From positions 56,315,870 through 56,379,869 of the forward strand of contig CM049307.1 of the NCBI GenBank assembly GCA_026874595.1: a stretch of DNA of 64,000 nucleotides. The letters are read 5' to 3'. How positions within the stretch are numbered: position 1 is the first letter of the stretch; every line of letters begins with the position of its first letter. Shown one piece after another: positions 1 to 11,274 of the stretch. The DNA is from Sipunculus nudus (lineage: Eukaryota > Annelida > Sipuncula > Golfingiida > Sipunculidae). The position numbers and the translations under genes were made by a program. Below the pieces are notes generated by a model. It did not search any database, was not told where the DNA came from, and saw only the letters and a program-made list of their open reading frames with translations.

Positions 1-74
1 AAGGTTAAAAGAAAATATAGATATTTAGTGGGATACTCTCGGAATTCAACATGTACAAATAATTTTTACTGTTA

Positions 75-177
75 TTTTGTGGCGCTGTGCTCGTAGCAAA
101 AATCATATCCCGGTATGTTTACCTTAAAGACCTGGTCAGTGATGGTTTACATTGCGAACCGGAATGAGACGCGGAGG
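75..177 (+). repeat. Left arm of a ~100 bp inverted repeat (partner 3266-3371)
   Basis: Read on the plus strand this stretch matches the reverse complement of 3266-3371 with scattered mismatches. The shared core is AGACCTGGTCAGTGATG, with shared flanks around TGGCGC, GCTCGT and CCGGAATG. The two arms enclose both acetyltransferase exons. They could be termini of a large transposable element or an inverted duplicate of an exon; both arms can be read as a peptide containing DLVSD, on opposite strands, but I cannot assign it. Confidence 0.6.
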
Positions 178-1264
178 CCTACAGTGTTTCGTTGATATTT
201 GACTGGTTTCTATCGTTGGACGTATAAAGAATAGGTTGATGTGAGGAAAACATTAAATTAATTAAATGTACATTGCAAGGAAACTGTTCCTGAAGAAGGA
301 AACAGAAATATACATTCATCGTAAGTAGCAGAAGCGGACCAAGCGAGACTCCATGCAGTGGGTCCGTATCCCATTTTCAGACCCACGACACCACCCCAGC
401 CCTGTTCCAGAATTCGGGACCTTGAATTAGGTTTTGTCATTAATCCTCCTGGGTTTCATAAAGCGAGAAACATGTGTTTTTCTCTTTTACTGACCACGCA
501 CGTGCTCATTGAAAGCAAGCGTTATTCATATGAACAATAGTCCTTAGTGTTAGAGGTTAAGTGACCACGATGCACGCATTCCGGTGATTGCCGAAGGCAA
601 TTTGGCTGTGCTAGGTAAAAAAACGGAAAAATCACTCAAAATTATGTGTATATTAAAAATTATTTATTTTCATATCGCCTATGTCACTGCGGGGATAATA
701 ACCTTTAAAATGATGTATGGCACAATATTGTACACAACGTGGTTTTAGAGAACACCGCGAACAAACGTGAACTGAATTCCTTTTATAAGTATTAGATGAC
801 TTAAAAGGTCAAAGATTTATGTCAATATTATATTCAGTTACTAGTGGACCAACCATTTAGGTCTATGGTTTTTAAATGATATATTGATAAAGCAAGATTA
901 CAGCACCTTATTTAGTTGCATTCTGTGTCAAAGGTCATGAACTCAAACAGTAAAAAAATAAGTATTATACGGTTGAGTGTACAATTTATATGCTATAACA
1001 AACATTTAAACACAATTCCAAGGGGAAACATTGTTAAATTCCGTTTTTTTTTGCTACAAATCAAACATATTATATGTGACACTGTTTTTCCTGATTTTAT
1101 CGTAGGATCTTCCACTAGAATTACTTTGAGGGCCAATATCAGCATATCACATGTACTTTTAACAGCCGATAAAATTTATCAAATGAAATTTGTTCACATG
1201 AATTTTAGCACTTGGTCCCCACTTAAACTACCCCCTACTAGGTCTAACTTTTTGCTTAAATCTC

Positions 1265-1304
1265 GGACTAAAATGCAGAGATAAACTCAGTTTATCTCTA
1301 GTCC
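1265..1304. repeat. Short palindromic hairpin
   Basis: Perfect 11 bp arms (AGAGATAAACT and its complement) around a single C, extended outward by GGACT/AGTCC. Just downstream the decamer GAGCATACGG/GTGCATACGG occurs twice, 60 bp apart (1311 and 1371). This looks like the remnant of a small foldback transposon. Confidence 0.6.
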
Positions 1305-1435
1305 GTTTTTGAGCATACGGTCTAAAGTTGGTCTGCAGATTAAAGTGAGACTAACCATTAGTCGGCCTTTGTGCATACGGCCTTAGAGTATATCTAAGTT
1401 TTGATCTATCAGTTCTTCCAAATTAAATGCCTTAC

Positions 1436-2634
1436 CAAGTGAGCAAGTAACTGGTATCCTGACGTGGGATCCTCAATACGTTTCCTCACTTGCAGCTGGT
1501 TGTCGGTGACATAACGGTAAGCTTTCACATTGGGATGCTCCTGTCGTACCCTGCTGAGTATAAACTTGTCCAGGATTTTTATCAGCCCTTGTCCCTGGTA
1601 TTCTACCTTCAGCCTCATCATCCCTGCAAGAGTAGCTGTGCCTTTATCCGAAACCCGATGTCCCATGAATCCAATCTAAAAACATAAAAACAAGAAAGTG
1701 GTCGTAGACCAAAACCTCAACCAGATACCTATTCAACTTATTAAATAACACAGGATATGTTTGTCATGGTTCAACTCCAATCACAAGTTACCTCAATAAT
1801 AAACTTCAATTATGAGGGTGACGTAGATTATATCCACAATTTACGGGTTTGTTCCTTAAATGTTATCTTAACCCTCCGCAAACCTTCATTAAAATCTTTC
1901 CAGAACTTAAAATGGTACACAGACAAAGAACTGTAAACATAGACAAATGTACCGGGAGTGTCAGCATCTTGTATTCAGAAGTATAAGGATGAGAACAGTG
2001 GGAGACGCTAAAATTTTTTTGTTTTACGATTATTTTATTCTATTTTACGGAATTTTCAGGTCAAGCAATAGAGGGGCAACCAAAATCCCATACCCCCCCC
2101 TTCTCTAAATCCCCTCCCCTCCCCCTTGCCTGATATCATCGATTCACAGTATTTTTTATACAAAGTTGCATGACACATTGTATAACTGGACAGTTCTAGA
2201 GTGGGCAAAATTCGATGACTGACAGGGAGTGCGGTATCTAACGGACCATATACATTTGTTGTACAATATCATTATTAAACCCATAAATATGACTAATTAA
2301 TGTAAAAACTGCTCGAACTGCATTAAATCCAGGGACGACAAAAATTTGAATGCCCCCGAAAAGCCAATACCTTTAAAGGTATGTACAGGTACCCTAAAGA
2401 TGTTTTATAATTTAAAAAGCGTTTTGCTTTCGTTTGTGTGAAAATCGATGTTTATTTACTTACGATTTCATTTTCCTTTTCCAGGACATAACAGTAACAA
2501 TCGGGGTCACTGATCGCCTCTTCATATACGTCAGGAATATAATCAAGCCCATTATAAGATTTACTGATTGCACAAACAGCTTTCTTATCTGCTGTTGTTG
2601 CAGCGCGGCATGCGAGAGCACCGTCAAGTTCCAT
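1436..2634 (-). CDS. GNAT acetyltransferase, histidine N-acetyltransferase/NAT16-like (two exons seen, incomplete)
   Basis: Two spliced minus-strand exons. Exon 1 (2634 to 2464) starts at an ATG in good context (ACCATGG) and encodes 57 residues, including AISKSYNGLDYIPDVY and a following DPD. It ends at the donor GTAAGT. Exon 2 (1675 to 1436) follows a pyrimidine-rich acceptor ending in TTTTTAG, keeps phase 0, and contains IGFMGHRV and VEYQGQGLIKIL, the latter in the position of the acetyl-CoA-binding R/Q-G-x-G loop of GNAT enzymes. A plausible donor, GTAAGG, ends exon 2 after GYQLLAHL. Spacing and motifs fit animal NAT16/HISAT proteins, which transfer acetyl from acetyl-CoA to a small substrate such as histidine; that substrate is inferred. 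Family members are about 300-370 residues long and about 137 are visible, so C-terminal exons are missing from this window or unrecognised. It could be a pseudogene, but both exons are open and correctly spliced. Confidence 0.7.
1676..2463 (-). other. Intron of the GNAT gene
   Basis: 788 bp between the GTAAGT donor and the TTTTTAG acceptor. It contains a C-rich tract near 2090-2130 and no other recognisable feature. Confidence 0.6.
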
Positions 2635-4598
2635 GGTAATGCTAGCATTTGAACTGGTTCCCAGCCTGGTTTGCGTCCCGCTCCAGTGGAACCCACAGAC
2701 GCCAGGTCAGTGCGGCCTCAAGGGAGAGCCGTAAGACGCCAAAGCAACAATCTACTAGACCAAAGGCGATTATAACCAAATATCGACTTAATCAGAAGAT
2801 GGAGTATAAATTCGAGTCGGTTTTTTAAAATCAAATACTAATCTAATACTTAAAGAAGAAAGTTGGTCCATCATTTTTGAGTGATGATGCGTGTTTTTTT
2901 TAATTGCTTGGTAACTACCAAAAAAAACCGGAATGACCGGAATTCCTGCGCCGTTGATTGGTATTAAGGTATATTGTGCACATTAATAACCCTTGCTGTC
3001 AGTGACGGATTTAAGTATGTTTTCTCTGACATTTGACCTAATCACTGACCAACTTGCATGGTCAGTAAATGTGAAAAACATGTGACTCTCGATCCCTTGG
3101 CGGTAAATTCTTATTTAATCTGACTGGGTATTAATAGGATTAACAGGGCTTCATACTTTTGTGTCCGATTTGACTGGGCTACCTTACATAAATCGATCCT
3201 TTATAAGTCTAACATTAATGATATATGTAACCAGTCAGGTATCGTGCAAAATCTGAGTGCCTCAGTGCCCCCGCGTCCCATTCCGGTGGGCAAATGTAAA
3301 CATCACTGACCAGGTCTTCAAGGTAACATACAGAGGTATGAATTTCTTGCCACGAGCAGCGCGCCACGAAATAAATGTAGTCATATTCGTTCATTTTTAT
3401 TTAGAGAGTATTCCACTGAAACTCTATAAGCCTATTTTATTATAGCTTTAAGAATAAAAAATTGAGCCAACATTCTTTATCTCGATCAATACACCCCAAC
3501 CCCGATAAAAAGCCCGGTTACTAGATGTATCAGCGAATGTTTTATATTAACCAAGTGGAAATCTGATTACAAATTATCTGATGCGAATGCAGCGCACAAC
3601 CTATTTCAATGAATGAAATCTGATTAATGAAATACCGGTGGTTACCAGGTTATTCTAAATGAATTTTTAACCAGTACCCATGTATGAGACATCCGTGCCA
3701 TAAACCATGCAGTCCCTTGCGAAAATGTAATCTAATTAGTCTTATATACAATTAAATTTAGTTATTGATATATTTTCTTTTTTTCATCAATGTATTATTT
3801 GACATTAAGCCAATCAGTCAAGATATATACTATATTGTATGTAAGATTTTTATTAAATATAGTAGTAAACTGTCTTATGTTAAACTATCTTATCTTGAAA
3901 AACGTATCAAAAGTAAATTACAAGGGAACTAAACAATGCATTTGCTTTTTAACTCTCTTGTTGCCAAATGAATGACCTGATATTAAAATATTTGTTAATA
4001 TTAAAAAAAAATATCTGAGCTTATAGAAATGCTAAAACCAGTCATATTATAATATATCATTGACTAAGATAATTTCATGACTGTTTCTTTATGGTAAATC
4101 TGAGTTATTATTTTAAGATCCAATGTTTTCAACTCTGCATGTGAGTACAAATGTAGTTTTTTTAGCAGCTCTGCATTCATATATAAAAGCAACATATATA
4201 TTTTTTTTCTTTTGACGAACACCTATTAATTAATCATACATGCAGACGCTTGGAACCTGTGAGTGTGCGCTACTCTTTGAAGTGAGGTGAGTTTGGGAGA
4301 TCTGTGTGTGTATACATATATATAAATATTCTTTTCAGAGGAGCTCCTGCCACGCAAACTTGGTTAGCGTCCAGCTACTCTCCTCTGTTATATATACATA
4401 AGAGCTTTTTTCGAAATGCAACCACATCCCAAAGCCACCCAACTGTGCAAAAAAAAAAAATTCGTTGGGATGTAACGGGAACAGCTTGGTACTTGTGTTA
4501 ATTATGCAACGATCGCCGGAGTGTAAAAGCCATTTTTACCATCGGCGTCAAACTCATACTTTAACGTATTTAATACTCGGTATATATATTATATATAA

Positions 4599-4602
<4 letters not shown>
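2635..4602. other. Non-coding, nothing recognised apart from the repeat arm
   Basis: Presumed upstream region of the GNAT gene on the minus strand. I could not pick out a TATA box or other convincing promoter element. Low-complexity AT-rich sequence fills 3700-4250. Confidence 0.4.
3266..3371 (-). repeat. Right arm of a ~100 bp inverted repeat (partner 75-177)
   Basis: Its reverse complement aligns with 75-177 through AGACCTGGTCAGTGATG and both flanks. On the minus strand it reads as an open peptide including YLEDLVSDVYICPPEWDAG, so it may be an exon or exon remnant of unknown identity. Confidence 0.6.

Positions 4603-4636
<34 letters not shown>
4603..4636. repeat. (AAT)n microsatellite
   Basis: About eleven uninterrupted AAT units, immediately upstream of the foldback element at 4669-4783. 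Confidence 0.95.
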
Positions 4637-4638
<2 letters not shown>

Positions 4639-4668
4639 GTTATAGCCGTGTTAGTCTGTAGAAGAAGT

Positions 4669-4783
4669 GTAGGTAAAGAGAAAGAATGACGCCTTTAAGA
4701 TAGACTAACTTGTTATTAACACACTATTAACAAGTAAGTCCATCTAAAAGGAGTTACTCTATCTCTCTCTCTCTTTACCTACA
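4669..4783. repeat. Foldback (MITE-like) element
   Basis: Arms 4669-4719 and 4727-4783 are imperfect reverse complements. Both outer ends read TGTAGGTAAAGAG and both inner ends read ACTTGTTAA, around a 7-base loop. The left flank carries AGCCGTGTTAGTCTGTA, which together with CCTTTAAGATAGACTAAC resembles a terminal motif I recall from reptile MITEs; that resemblance is from memory. Confidence 0.7.
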
Positions 4784-4791
4784 TTTATATT

Positions 4792-4798
<7 letters not shown>

Positions 4799-4860
<62 letters not shown>
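4799..4860. repeat. (AC)n(AT)n compound microsatellite
   Basis: About 15 AC units followed by about 15 AT units. Confidence 0.95.
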
Positions 4861-4864
<4 letters not shown>

Positions 4865-4871
4865 TTATATG

Positions 4872-5060
4872 CAGTGAAACCCCGAGCTGCGGACACCCAG
4901 CCTAACGGAATTTTTTTTGGGCCGGCCGACAGAGCGTTTTTATTACTTTAAGATCCCCTATGGGGCGGACACCCAGCTATTCAGGACAACGGACACTTTT
5001 TTACGCCCGATGGCTTAAATCACCCCAGCTAACGGACACCCAAGCGGCCGCCCCATTCGA
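4872..5060 (+). mobile_element. Possible pogo/Tigger-type DNA transposon terminus
   Basis: Begins CAGTGAAACCCCGAGC and contains several spaced copies of GGACACCCA or GGACAC. Pogo-superfamily termini typically start CAGTnnAACCTCG and are followed by such GGACAC motifs. The opposite terminus was not found, so this is a solo end or a decayed copy. Confidence 0.4.
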
Positions 5061-6202
5061 AGTCGGCAGAAAAAAAACTTTAAAATAGCAAATATGGTCT
5101 GCTTCTGGTAGGCCTTATATCATTTAAATGTTCTTATGATTTGGGCATATTGCCGGAGCTAGTTTTACTCAATTTACCTTTTCTTCAGCTGGAACATTTA
5201 CTTATTTTTCCTTAATAAATAGCAGTGCCAACAAAATGACAGAATTCACGGAGTTTGTGTTGTGCCAAGCTTTCAGTGAACCACATATTCATTCTGAATT
5301 CGGGCCACATTATTCTACCACAGGCCCAGGAGCGTGGATAATGACGTATCTATTACACTCGGACGATAAGAGACACAGGTAATGACCTCTCTCCTGGGTC
5401 GGGGCTCAGCGAAATCAACCAGCCCCCGATTTTGTAACATTCTTTAAAAAAAATCATAAAACTCATGACTTGGCCGAACTTTTGAAACTATGGTTATCAT
5501 GGAAAGATATTTTTGTATGGATAAAAATAAACATACCTGTAACCCATTAAAAATTGTCAAACGAAGGTCACATCACTGGACTCAGTGCCCAGTGTTGACC
5601 AAACGGAAAAGTCCTCGCATTGAAAGCGGAGTCATGTGGTCTTTGGATTAAAAACCTTTACTTCCTTTTGAGAGTCAAAATTCCTTTAGAGGCGTTACGA
5701 TGGATATGGAGGATCTATTGGGATTATAGTGGACCCGCGTAACCGCGTATTGCACGGAAATGCCTTTTGGGCAGGGCATGCGTTAAGACCACGGTCTAAA
5801 CAGGTCAGTGAAAATCCCCGGGGCCCCTCAGCGTCACAGGCGTGGAGGACCTTGCAGCACAAAAGAAATAGGGGCACCAAATGGGAAAATATTAAAATTA
5901 ATAATTATTCAGCTTAATAGGGCAATATCCCGCAAAATAAACAAACTTGTCCTAGAAGAGCATCCCATCGATACGTCTGCCGAATTTGGAGAGTCAAATC
6001 AGAACAGAAGCAGGTAAACCGTGGTCTAGAAAAAAAAACAACTCCGTATTAATTATATAAATTATTATAACCCCCATAGGCAGAATTGCAAAGACAGATT
6101 TTTAGAAAAATAGATAAAAAAGTAATAATTCACTAATCCTAGGAGATCTAATAGTGTAGTCGCTTATGTAACAAAATCCCAGTCCCGTAGGAATTGAATG
6201 CC
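5061..6202. other. Non-coding, nothing recognised
   Basis: Short overlapping frames around 5695-5917 exist on both strands but lack any family signal and look like chance. Confidence 0.4.
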
Positions 6203-6415
6203 CAAATTGAGAGAGTGATTGTTTTTACTTCATTTAGGTGTAAGCAGATGGAAAAAGGTAGGTAACAAATTTTTCCAACCCCTTACCCCCCCCCCCACCC
6301 CCCGGCAACCAAATTGAGAGAGTGATTGTTTTTACTTCATTTAGGTGTAAGCAGATGGAAAAAGGTAGGTAACAAATTTTTCCAACCCCTTACCCCCCAC
6401 CCCGGCAAAAAATGT
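6203..6415. repeat. Two-copy tandem duplication, ~107 bp unit
   Basis: The sequence starting CAAATTGAGAGAGTGATTG is repeated at 6310 almost without change. Each unit ends in a C-rich tract that differs in length between copies. This is a very recent duplication. Confidence 0.9.
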
Positions 6416-7561
6416 CCCTGATGGAAACTATCCGAATAATACAGTTTAGTTATTGCTTTGATATTGTAACTATCGGTTCAAACTAAACATGGTGCTTTTT
6501 TTTTACCTACCGCATACTTACGGTCTGTACACAGTGCGTGACCTCCCGGTGACTTTCCACTCACACGCTGTGAGAAATGGAAGGATTCTACAGATTTGGC
6601 AAGCTGCCGATCATCCAGTCAGTTGTGCTGGGAAAGGAAAAACCTGATTGGCTCAGCGTGTAAATATAGATACCTGCGCCCTGCAGAGCTGGTAAAAGAA
6701 ACAGATTGGCTAACCGTGTTAACACACATGTATGCGCTCATGCTAAGCTAGTTCGGCAAAAAAAGAGAGGAAATGTGTAAACAGTGGTGGATAACTGACC
6801 CAAGGCCACACCAGCAAGTTAGTATAGGGACTTTCTTGAAATGTGACGATTCCAACGTGTGTATGCGAACGGAGTGAGGTGAAAAGAAGTACATAGACTG
6901 GTACCCTGCTCTATTATGGGCCTCAGCCAAGCATCTATGATTGGTGTGGAGCAGCGGTGCCAGAATAGAGCGGGGTACCAGTCTAAGAAGTACATACTAC
7001 CGAGCACTTTCGACCGAAGTGCAAAGCGACCGGCAACTCGAAGAACATCCGATTGATCTGGTAATACCTGCAATGTGATTGGTTAAATACTACGCAAGAG
7101 GAATTCCACAAACACAACTATGTTCGTCGTTCATCCATACTGGGTAATCGTGTTATACAAAGGGTTGTATATATTTATGTGTAGATAAGTGCTTGGAGAG
7201 GGATTTTAATAATTCAAGCTTAGGTGATGATTTCCAAGAAGTACTTGTTTTAAGAAATGCTTATGTAAATAATACCATCTTCCTGTCTAAGCGCCTGGTA
7301 GCATATGGCGGTCTGATAATATTCCACTTAATATCATTTAATGATGAAATTCTACTTCACAATATGATTTATTAGTTAAAGCTAAGCTTACCGAGCATTA
7401 TGTTGTGGTTTCGTGCGCATACACAATACATTTTGCTGGTTTTTAATATATGTACGAGGTCATTAATATATAGCATAATCAACATTTGTCCCAAATAAAG
7501 GACCTCGTGTTACTCCAATATGCAGTATTTTCGGCCTGGATAATTCCCCTTTGCACCGGAA
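6416..7561. other. Non-coding; contains one inverted repeat
   Basis: Apart from the inverted repeat at 6895-6984 I see only two GATTGGCT (inverted CCAAT) motifs near 6650 and 6705. They may be regulatory but cannot be tied to a gene. Confidence 0.35.
6895..6984. repeat. Inverted repeat with 24 bp arms
   Basis: Arms 6895-6918 and 6961-6984 (AGACTGGTACCCTGCTC and its near complement) differ at two positions and enclose 42 bases. AGAAGTACAT occurs next to both arms as a direct repeat. A small foldback transposon or a hairpin RNA precursor would fit. Confidence 0.75.
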
Positions 7562-7775
7562 TTTTAAAGGGGCCCGATCAGCTATAAAGCATGTTGACTT
7601 AACAGAACTAGCTTCTCCCCTTTAAAATCAATTTGTATTTGCCAAAATATTGCCCTGAAAAAGTTTGCTTACTCCTGTAAACAATTGTTAAAATCAGAAG
7701 ACCGGTCGCGAACGCGGGTCTTAACATAAGCACAACGCGTGGAACCGTGTGCATCGCGGAGCCACAAAACGTGTC
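7562..7775 (+). repeat. Dispersed repeat, copy A (copy B at 14756-14950)
   Basis: Shares with 14756-14950 an ordered series of blocks, including CTATAAAGC, GTTGA, AGCTTCTCC, TTTAAAAT and GTGCATCGC.GAGCCAC. Copy A is longer in its 3' half. No coding content. Confidence 0.7.
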
Positions 7776-9633
7776 AATCAGGAGATGCCCTGACTGACTT
7801 GGCCCAAAAATGTAATACCTGTTCCTGCTGGCTGAAACACCGCGTGTCGCGGCTCAAAATCGGAACACTTTAACAAGGTGTTTAACAACATATGCGAGGT
7901 ACTGAGACTGTGATGGGATGGTTTTGATGTGAAACGTGTGTATAAAGCATATCTGAACTGATAGTGTGAAAAAACAGGCATAATATTGCTCCTGATTATG
8001 TCCCGTTAAGGCTTTCCTTCAAGTGAGAAGAAAGCAATGCTACTATCCTCTAAGACAGACCTGTTTATATTACATAGAAATAAAGAATTATTAATTATAC
8101 AAGTATCTTATTGTATCTTACCAGAGATTTAAAAGTCACATAAAATTCACGTCCGATATATAAACCCAATACAACATTAATAATGCCCCCATAAATCAGG
8201 TGTGGACCGTCAAGTCAAGGAGAGTGTGGAGAAAGTTTGGTGGCAGCGGGCGTGTATCAGCAACGACTATGGTGGAATAATGCTTTTTTGAACACGCCCA
8301 AATCCCCAAATTATAGAAGGGTCATATATATCATCATTATTTCAAAGGTAATTAAAGGAAACTCCCTCGACCAAAATGTTGTATGATATATCAAACTAAA
8401 AATGTCCCTGAAACATGACACAATTTGATACAAGTCATTTATATTTTTCATAGTAACTGTTCATAGGCAACATTTAAAAACTGTTTACAGGAAAATATAT
8501 CATGATCAAAATCTTGTATTATGGATAAGGTTGCTCTTATCATCCCTGTGTTATAGGTGTATGTCAGTACTTGCATATCGGGTCAAATTACATAAATTAC
8601 TTATAATGATACATTCAAGTTATAGCTGTTGCCATGCTTTTTATGTAGTTCTCATATAACATATAAGGGTTCACGTTATATCTCGTGTGAACCATTTTTA
8701 TATATACTTAATTTGACTTTTACGACAACTAGACCATTAGATTCTAAGGATTACAAATATCACAATGGAATATAAATGTCGTATTTGCAGTCAGGCGAGG
8801 CGTGTATATGAGAACTTACACGCGGCTCTATTACATTTGAGGTGCAGGGGCGAATCAAGAATTTAGGAAAAGGGGGGGGGGGGGGGGGGTCCAACCAAGG
8901 AGGACTAAAAAACTAAAAAAAAAGATCACTCGGTCCGGAAAGGGGAGCGGGTCAAGGCTGCAAAATTTTGTCTGAAACCCTCAAAAAAAGCTTGACCCCT
9001 CCCCTGGATCCAGTTCTGAGGTGTCATATGCAGAGTGGAATGGATCGCATGATACATCTGTATCATTAGAGCCCATCTGTAAGGAATTAAGATCTCACAG
9101 TCACCCGTGCTTAGAAGTCTCCATTCTTCATCACTGAATGAAAAATAAAATTAAATGCATTAGGTATGCAAATATGTGTAATTTTAGATAAAGGAATGAA
9201 CATATGTTGCTAAAACTATTGTCATGGGTCGCTATATCGATTTTCATGTCACATTTAATTCTTTAACCAAAGTTGTCACTATGCTCCCGACCCTTGAAGC
9301 TATGAATATTCATAAGCCAAAATATTAGGTTAGCACGTATTTGCAGGAACAATACTGTGGAGGACACACCGTGGTCTTCTTTGATCAGGATTAAGTCATG
9401 ATGGTTATCAGGGGGGTAGCCAGAATTTAGAGAAGAATCGGTGCTGCACCTTGGCACACCCGCTGGGCAATAGATGTGTAATCATATTATATATATATAA
9501 TTTATTTCCGAAAAAAATGGTGCAATCTGGACGCATAAATATTAATATGGAGTGAACGGAAATATTAGATTATACATATTAAAGAATTTCTGTAATAGGT
9601 CTTTGCCCGTACATTGATTACACAAGCCTTATA

Positions 9634-9638
<5 letters not shown>
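7776..9638. other. Non-coding, nothing recognised
   Basis: Contains a poly-G tract at about 8873-8890 and no gene or repeat that I can define. Confidence 0.4.
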
Positions 9639-9669
<31 letters not shown>

Positions 9670-9819
9670 CTTGTATCTATTCATGTGCAACCTTGGACAG
9701 GCGGGGCTAATAATGAAAATATATATATATATGTGTGTCAAAATGCATTATTCATCAACTCGTTTTTTTTTCATTATTAGACCCCCCTGTCCAATGTTGC
9801 ACATGAATGGATACAGGAA
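9639..9819. repeat. (TC)n microsatellite followed by a large hairpin
   Basis: TC dinucleotides run to 9666. They are followed by arms 9668-9719 and 9768-9819 (52 bp each, about five mismatches) that fold back around a 48-base AT-rich loop. The arms share ATTCATGTGCAAC and CTAATAATGAAAA. Likely a MITE, or the precursor of a hairpin RNA. Confidence 0.85.
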
Positions 9820-10343
9820 TTAAGATTTGACATGTACATATAGCCCAATTTTGCATTTTTCGAATGTTTTGTGTTTCATAATTCCTTTACATTTCAAATG
9901 CAGATATTTAGTGACTGGTATTGGAAAAACTTCCCCAATGATGGAGCTGGACCGGTAACACCCCTTTTTATTGCGTTAGCATCGAAAAACTCAGGAAATG
10001 TTTCTTCTTCTTTTTTATGATTAAAAAAAAAGTCAATAACAACCATACATTGGTTGGTGTGTTTGGCAAGATATTGTCATATCGCCTCAGCTGTGCGGAT
10101 TGATGTCATTAAAAAAAAACAAGGTCGAAGCCTGTTATAAGGGACTTCACGACTGTCAGAATATATAGCCGATATGCATCCAGATGCTGGCTACAGGATC
10201 GTCACGTATTTCAAATAATTCAAAAAAAAGGTGCTCTCAGGCAACTCGGGCATATCACCTTACAAATTTGTTATATTCTCTAACAATGTTCTTTGTCTAT
10301 CATAAGGTAATACATGTACTTGTTTTTTATCCCCGCACTCCAG
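9820..10343. other. Presumed intron or upstream region of the IgGFc-like exon
   Basis: No convincing signal-peptide exon was found. An open stretch at about 9901-9955 after an AG reads IFSDWYWKNFPNDGAGP and precedes GTAACA, so it could be a short exon, but support is weak. Confidence 0.3.
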
Positions 10344-10456
10344 GTACGGCGGACGAAAGAAGCGTCAAGTACGCCGTTGTCTTTCTTGATAACTATGTTG
10401 ATACAGGATTATGTGACGTCTACTTGACTGCAAAGAAGAAAAATATCAGCGTTCAG
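10344..10456 (+). CDS. Exon resembling the start of the IgGFc-binding N-terminal domain (partial gene)
   Basis: A 113-base exon between the acceptor CCGCACTCCAG and the donor GTTAGT. The reading frame enters in phase 1 (the split codon ends in GT, giving Gly) and leaves at a codon boundary. It includes SVKYAVVFLDNYVDTG and DVYLTAKKKNISVQV. This pattern of a hydrophobic strand, F-x-N-Y, then a 'L-x-x-x-Y/F-I/L-T-A' strand and a 'xxVxV' strand fits the start of the IgGFc-binding domain. That domain is found in large secreted, mucus-associated proteins such as FCGBP and is expanded in molluscs. In such proteins it follows the signal peptide, which fits the phase-1 entry. No neighbouring exons could be assigned; a plausible continuation at 13632 (after TTTCAG) ends quickly at a stop. 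Confidence 0.45.
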
Positions 10457-11269
10457 GTTAGTTTCAGTGTCCCTTCCATGATTTACAGCAGACAAGGAGG
10501 AAGGAAAGTATCTTTCTTAAACGTAAGTCGTTGGGCGTGGTCCAAAAAAGTTATTCCGCTCATAATTTACTGATACACGTCCAATCTGGTACCAAACCTT
10601 AGTGTCGCATCCTTAATGTCGCGACCTTTTCGCACCATGACATTTTCACTCAGTTTCTCGAAACCACTCTTTGGGCTACCATTTCGCGGACACGCTTAAG
10701 CCGAGCTTCGATAAATAACATAGTCACACCTGGTATGGGTATCCTTTGGTAATTATAAAATGTTTGTTAAAAGTAATTACACCTAAAAAGCACGCCCTAT
10801 AAAAAAAATCAGGTCCACATGAGTATCCGAATCCTGGGAACCTTTACGTTTTCTTTACTTTATTATCTCGGCCATTTCACTTTATTCTTTATTGCATACG
10901 GGAGAAACATTAAACAAAGGGATAAATTACTGTAAAATAAATAAATTAATCAAATTAATTGAATAGAAGAGGTTTTAAATGATGACTACTGAAAAGATGA
11001 AATTATTTACCCGTTTCCTAATGAAGCTTCACAGACGCGACATGACCTACTTCAATAGGTGTTGATCTCCAAGAAATTCGTTGTTCTTTTTCACACGATC
11101 AATAAAAAATGACGTCTTTTACACCTGATGCCTTATGTTGATAAATGTTACAATACCGAAATAAACCTAAAGTAAGAGAAGGATGGATGACTTTTTGACA
11201 GGCGCAACGGAAGGGGGCAAGTTTTGTCACATACTAGAGAGTATTAGACCATCAGCAGATGATTATGAC
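10457..11269. other. Presumed intron, nothing recognised
   Basis: AT-rich non-coding sequence between the IgGFc-like exon and the degenerate repeat at 11275. Confidence 0.35.
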
Positions 11270-11274
11270 GTGTG

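Larger units (their letters stand above)
1..1435. other. No gene recognised; repeat arm and hairpin only
   Basis: AT-rich sequence downstream (on the minus strand) of the acetyltransferase exons. The remaining C-terminal exons of that gene would be expected here or to the left, but I could not recognise any. A short minus-strand frame at 258-440 has no family resemblance that I can see. The inverted-repeat arm at 75-177 and the hairpin at 1265-1304 are listed separately. Confidence 0.5.

Noticed and set aside
9901-9955. Short exon IFSDWYWKNFPNDGAGP between an AG and GTAACA
   Set aside because: Splice sites are weak and no family or neighbouring exon supports it.
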